This document shows positions 60,358 to 64,000 of a DNA stretch of 64,000 bases, piece after piece. The stretch is taken from the NCBI RefSeq assembly GCF_032911225.1, contig NZ_CP136600.1:248001-312000 (forward strand), written 5' to 3'. A program made the translations under genes and the position numbers. A model generated the notes under the pieces. The model was not told where the DNA came from, did no database searches, and worked only from the letters and a program-made list of their open reading frames with translations. This DNA is from Thalassotalea fonticola (GTDB taxonomy: Bacteria > Pseudomonadota > Gammaproteobacteria > Enterobacterales > Alteromonadaceae). Every line of letters begins with the position of its first letter. Position 1 is the first letter of the stretch.

Positions 60358-63300
60358 GTGAATTTTAAATTAAATAAACTAGCGTTAGCTCTACCAATGA
60401 GCTTAGTGACTTTAGGGGCAGTAGCTGCGATATCAGCTGATGACATTCCTAGAGTTGAAGTAAATAAAGCGCAAAAAAATGCAATGTTAAAGGCAAGCAA
60501 AAAAACATTTGATAATCACTACTTCGTATTATTAGAAGATGAGCCCGTTGCACTATATCAAGGCGGAATAAAAGGTTTTAAAGCAACCAACGTTGCCGCA
60601 TCAAATGGTGTAAACGCTAATCAGAAAGGTAAGTTAAACTTAAAAAGCTCAGCTTCAGTGGTTTATGGAGATTATCTTGCTATTAAGCAAAATGAAGCGT
60701 TTAGCAAAATCAAAACAGTACTAAAACGTGATGTGGTTTTGCAGGATAGATTTAAAGTTGCCCTAAATGGTTTAGTCATGCAACTGCAACCGAATGAAGC
60801 TTTGGCTCTTCGTAAAATCCCTGGTGTACTGGCGGTTGAAAAAGAAGAAGCGCATCAACTATTAACAGACGTTGGTCCACAGCATGTTGGTGCTCCTAGT
60901 ATTTGGGAAAACCCCGATGTTGAAGGTTCAAAAGGCGAAGGTTTGATCATTGGTGTAATGGATACCGGTATTTCTTCTTATACATCAAAAGGCTGGTCTG
61001 CTGCAGATTTTGATAACAAAGAATTTCATCCATCTTTTGCCGATGTTGGTGTCGACGGCTACGACCATACTAACCCTAACGGCGAAGGTGTGTATTTTGG
61101 TGACTGTGTTGATTCACCGCACTGGTGTAACGATAAAGTTATTGGTGTGATCTCTTACGATGGCATGAAAACATCTGCGTTATGGGATCTGAGATCTGAA
61201 ACCGGGCAAGATGATCACGGCCATGGCACCCATGTTGCTTCAACGATTGCCGGTAACCGTGTTGATAATGTGAACTATCCAACCGTTTATCCAGATATGG
61301 AGTCGCAATGGGATCATAAGTATTACACGTCTGAAACTGCTGTTTCTATCAGTGGTGTTGCACCGCATGCCAATATCATTTCGTATAAAACTTGTTCGGT
61401 AGAAGGCTGTGCACCAAGTGCTGCCGTAGCTTCTATAGAACATGCGATTGCGAATGGTGTTGATGTATTAAACTACTCGGTTGGTGGTGGTGCTTCTTCT
61501 CCCTGGTTTACTTCTGATGCCTTAGCATTTTTATCGGCCCGAGAAGCTGGTATTCATACTGCGGTGGCTGCAGGTAATTCAGGACAAGAAGGTGAAAAAA
61601 CTGTTGGCTCTCCAGGCAATTCACCTTGGGTTACTACGGTTGCTGCATTAAGTCATTCTCGTGATTTTACTGAAGAGAAAACGGCAAGTTTTGCTGGCGG
61701 TGTGGCAGCTCTTGAAAATTTAGTTGGTAAAGGCGGAACTTCTGGCATCACGACATTAACAGATATTGTTTACGCTGGTGATATAGAAGATCCAATGGAG
61801 GCAGAGCTTGCCGGTGGTGTTGGCTATTGTGGTGAGTATTCATTGCCAGATTATTGGGATATGGAATCGATTGAAGGCAAAGTTGTTATTTGTCGACGTG
61901 GTGGTGTTGATGCCGATGGTCAACCACAAACTCGCCTTGCAAAAGGTGGCTCGGCTAAAAATGCAAAAGCAGCAGGGATGATTTTCATAAACTCAGATGA
62001 AGATCTCGATAATGTTGAAAATGATTTGCATGTACTACCAACAGTTCATTTAAATAAGGCTGATGGTGAGAAGTTATTGGCCTGGCTAGCTGAAGGTGAA
62101 GGGCATCAAGTTTCTTTTAGCGATTCTGAGTTAGTGCTTAATAATGATAAAGCTGATATTACTGCAGATTTCACTTCTCGTGGGCCTGATTATTTCACCG
62201 GAGATTATCTAATTCCTGATGTTGGCGCTCCGGGAGTTGATATTTTAGCTGGGGGCCTTGGCGATGGTATGCAAAGCAATGATTCCAAGGTTTGGGAAAA
62301 AGTAAATGGTGAATTCCGTTTCATGAGTGGCACATCAATGGCAACGCCTCATATTGCTGGCATGTACTTGTTAATGAAAGCCGCGCAACCAAACTGGACA
62401 CCAGCAGAAGCACAATCAGCGTTAATGATGACTGCGTTTACTGATGTGAAAGAAGACGATGACCTTGATGGAATAGCTAATCGCGCCGATATGCACAGAA
62501 CCGGTTCAGGTAGTGCGCGTGTTAACTTAGCGGTAAATGCTGGTTTAGTGATGAACGAAACACGTGCAGGCTATGAAGCTGCAAACCCTTCTGCTGAAAA
62601 GCTTGGTATAAGTGATTCTATTGCTGGTTGGCATGGTCAACCTCATCAAATGAACATGCCAAGTTTATCAAAAGGTGAATGCTTACTCGATTGTAGCTGG
62701 ACTCGTACTTTTAAAGCGACAAAAGCTGCTACTTGGACGGTAACTTTTGAGTATTACAATGAAGGGTTTAGTTTAACAAGTGATACAACACAGTTTACCG
62801 TTACTGCTGGGGAAGAAGTTGAAGTTAACTTTAGCGCAAAAGCATTACAGGGATTAGATGGTGAATGGGCTAATGCTCGAGTAGTCTTAACGCCAGATGA
62901 TGTTTCAATACCAGTGCAAACTCTACCGGTAACGGTTAATTTTATTGCTGGTATGGCGCCTGATGAAGTCGATGTTACAGCAAATCGTAATAATGACTCT
63001 GTTGGAGTTGATGGTATTGTGACAATTGGCTCTGATGATCTTCAAATGAGCAAATCAGGCATTGCTAAAGCCGATATTTATGAATTTGAATTAATGCGCG
63101 ATGCGACTAATCAAACTATCTACCATTGGGATGATGCCGATAGTCAAACGATTCATGCTATTCCATTAAATATTCAAGCGGATTCTAAGCGTTTAGTCGT
63201 TGAGGTGCTTAATACGTCTTCGCCAGATCTTGATATTTATGTTGGTATCGATTCAGACTTAGATGGAGAGCCTTCTGTTGTTGAAATGGGATTAATGCCA

Positions 63301-64000
63301 TGGATGAGTGCGACAGAAACCTCATATGAATTGATTGATGAAATAAGTCCTCGACCAGATACTTATTGGGTACTGGTTCATAACTGGGCTGAAGGTCCTG
63401 CACCATTAGCAGATAACGAAATGGTATGCGCTGAAGGCCAACAGGCTGACGAAGGTATGGTCTGTGCAGAAGCACCAATCATGGACAATGTTAAACTCTC
63501 TATTACGAACGTAAAGTACGATGAAGATAATATGTCTGTCGATATACCAGTCGCTGTTGAACCTCGAGCGCAAGTTTCTACTCGCCTAGGTTGGGATCAA
63601 GTAATGACTGAAGGTGATATTTACCATGGCGTTTTCTGGTTGGGCACATCCGCAGAGCTGGATAAAAACATTGGTGCAGTGCGCGTAAATATGACCCGCG
63701 GTGAGGATGATATAAAAGTTAGTGAACCAGTAATTAATGACGATAAACTTACCTTTTCAGTAAGGGTTGCAGCTAATAATAGTGTTGAAGATGTAGATTA
63801 TGACTTTAATATGACGCTGGCTGATAATGTAACTGTAGATCTGATGCTAAAGGATGATGTTGTTGCTGGTGTAGCGATGAAATTAAATACAGATGAACTG
63901 GCATATAAAACCTCTGCTAATGAGCTTTCATGGTCTCACACACAAGCTGCAGGCTCTAATGCATTAGCGTTTAATATTGTATTAGATACATCTAATGTTG
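60358..64000 (+). CDS. secreted S8 subtilisin-like serine protease with PA domain (C-terminus beyond window)
   Basis: An open frame of at least 1214 codons from GTG 60358, preceded by AGAGGAATTTATT. It has a signal peptide (about 1-27), I9-type propeptide (about 40-170), and an S8 domain with an intact triad: Asp202 (GVMDTG), His289 (GHGTHV) and Ser660 (SGTSMATPHIAG). A PA domain (about 450-580) is inserted between His and Ser, as in cell-wall-type and plant subtilases. Beyond about 760 it continues in beta-sandwich domains. It likely degrades extracellular protein. It follows the pseudoprotease and should be cotranscribed with it. Confidence 0.93.
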   Translation, partial: MNFKLNKLALALPMSLVTLGAVAAISADDIPRVEVNKAQKNAMLKASKKTFDNHYFVLLEDEPVALYQGGIKGFKATNVAASNGVNANQKGKLNLKSSASVVYGDYLAIKQNEAFSKIKTVLKRDVVLQDRFKVALNGLVMQLQPNEALALRKIPGVLAVEKEEAHQLLTDVGPQHVGAPSIWENPDVEGSKGEGLIIGVMDTGISSYTSKGWSAADFDNKEFHPSFADVGVDGYDHTNPNGEGVYFGDCVDSPHWCNDKVIGVISYDGMKTSALWDLRSETGQDDHGHGTHVASTIAGNRVDNVNYPTVYPDMESQWDHKYYTSETAVSISGVAPHANIISYKTCSVEGCAPSAAVASIEHAIANGVDVLNYSVGGGASSPWFTSDALAFLSAREAGIHTAVAAGNSGQEGEKTVGSPGNSPWVTTVAALSHSRDFTEEKTASFAGGVAALENLVGKGGTSGITTLTDIVYAGDIEDPMEAELAGGVGYCGEYSLPDYWDMESIEGKVVICRRGGVDADGQPQTRLAKGGSAKNAKAAGMIFINSDEDLDNVENDLHVLPTVHLNKADGEKLLAWLAEGEGHQVSFSDSELVLNNDKADITADFTSRGPDYFTGDYLIPDVGAPGVDILAGGLGDGMQSNDSKVWEKVNGEFRFMSGTSMATPHIAGMYLLMKAAQPNWTPAEAQSALMMTAFTDVKEDDDLDGIANRADMHRTGSGSARVNLAVNAGLVMNETRAGYEAANPSAEKLGISDSIAGWHGQPHQMNMPSLSKGECLLDCSWTRTFKATKAATWTVTFEYYNEGFSLTSDTTQFTVTAGEEVEVNFSAKALQGLDGEWANARVVLTPDDVSIPVQTLPVTVNFIAGMAPDEVDVTANRNNDSVGVDGIVTIGSDDLQMSKSGIAKADIYEFELMRDATNQTIYHWDDADSQTIHAIPLNIQADSKRLVVEVLNTSSPDLDIYVGIDSDLDGEPSVVEMGLMPWMSATETSYELIDEISPRPDTYWVLVHNWAEGPAPLADNEMVCAEGQQADEGMVCAEAPIMDNVKLSITNVKYDEDNMSVDIPVAVEPRAQVSTRLGWDQVMTEGDIYHGVFWLGTSAELDKNIGAVRVNMTRGEDDIKVSEPVINDDKLTFSVRVAANNSVEDVDYDFNMTLADNVTVDLMLKDDVVAGVAMKLNTDELAYKTSANELSWSHTQAAGSNALAFNIVLDTSNV

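Noticed and set aside
60054..60500. 148-codon minus-strand frame spanning both subtilase genes
   Set aside because: It runs antisense through the end of the pseudoprotease and the signal peptide of the next gene, both with strong coding evidence.

Overview
The window looks like chromosomal DNA of a marine gammaproteobacterium of the order Alteromonadales, most likely family Colwelliaceae (Colwellia/Thalassotalea/Litorilituus type). This rests on AT-rich coding sequence, gammaproteobacterial gene orders (liu and ivd catabolic operons, gmhB directly before an rRNA operon, hisGDCBHAF(IE), yoaA-tsaB...fadD, cysZ/smc-zipA, dapB-carA-carB-greA) and intergenic repeat types that I recall from that group. 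The assignment is an inference; the 16S gene here would settle it. I see no prophage, IS element, CRISPR array or plasmid function.

Layout. 1-8.7 kb: branched-chain amino acid catabolism. The leucine (liu) genes run leftward (liuR, liuA, start of liuB) and the valine/isoleucine (ivd) genes run rightward (thiolase, acyl-CoA dehydrogenase, enoyl-CoA hydratase, 3-hydroxyisobutyryl-CoA hydrolase, 3-hydroxyisobutyrate dehydrogenase, SDR). The MerR-type regulator LiuR sits between them with two candidate operators. 8.7-15.6 kb: a heptamer tandem repeat, gmhB, then a complete rRNA operon (two promoters, 16S, tRNA-Ile, tRNA-Ala, 23S, 5S, terminator). 15.6-17.9 kb: small accessory genes (DUF3859-like, MAPEG, TonB-like, ElaA). 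18-25.4 kb: the complete histidine operon with a His-rich leader peptide and attenuator. 25.6-31.9 kb: yoaA, tsaB, an M50-like membrane peptidase, an alpha/beta hydrolase and fadD. 31.9-40.2 kb: cysZ divergent from smc-zipA, followed where ligA is expected by an unusual NAD-ligase-like protein, and an atypical SDR. 40.2-41 kb: a gene-poor AT-rich stretch with a cluster of DnaA-box sequences. 41-45.6 kb: a two-part YeeE/YedE sulfur-type transporter with a divergent LysR regulator, a small membrane protein, a TPR/retropepsin protein and ApbE. 45.8-50 kb: a cold-shock protein, two secreted or lipid-anchored metallopeptidases and FklB. 50.2-56.2 kb: dapB, carA, carB, greA. 56.5-64 kb: two large secreted subtilase-fold proteins in tandem, the second running off the end.

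The points most worth following are: (i) the tandem subtilases, where the first has lost Asp, His and Ser of the triad plus the oxyanion Asn, and carries a GlyGly-CTERM-like tail, while the second keeps an intact triad; (ii) the ligase-like protein with substitutions at several residues essential in LigA; (iii) a family of degenerate 7-bp repeats (KAGRRRC) recurring in spacers, twice as facing pairs; (iv) the DnaA-box cluster; (v) an intrinsic-terminator-like hairpin inside the rRNA operon; (vi) an apparent ATT start codon on the M50-like gene. All functional calls were made by reading the sequence, without database searches.
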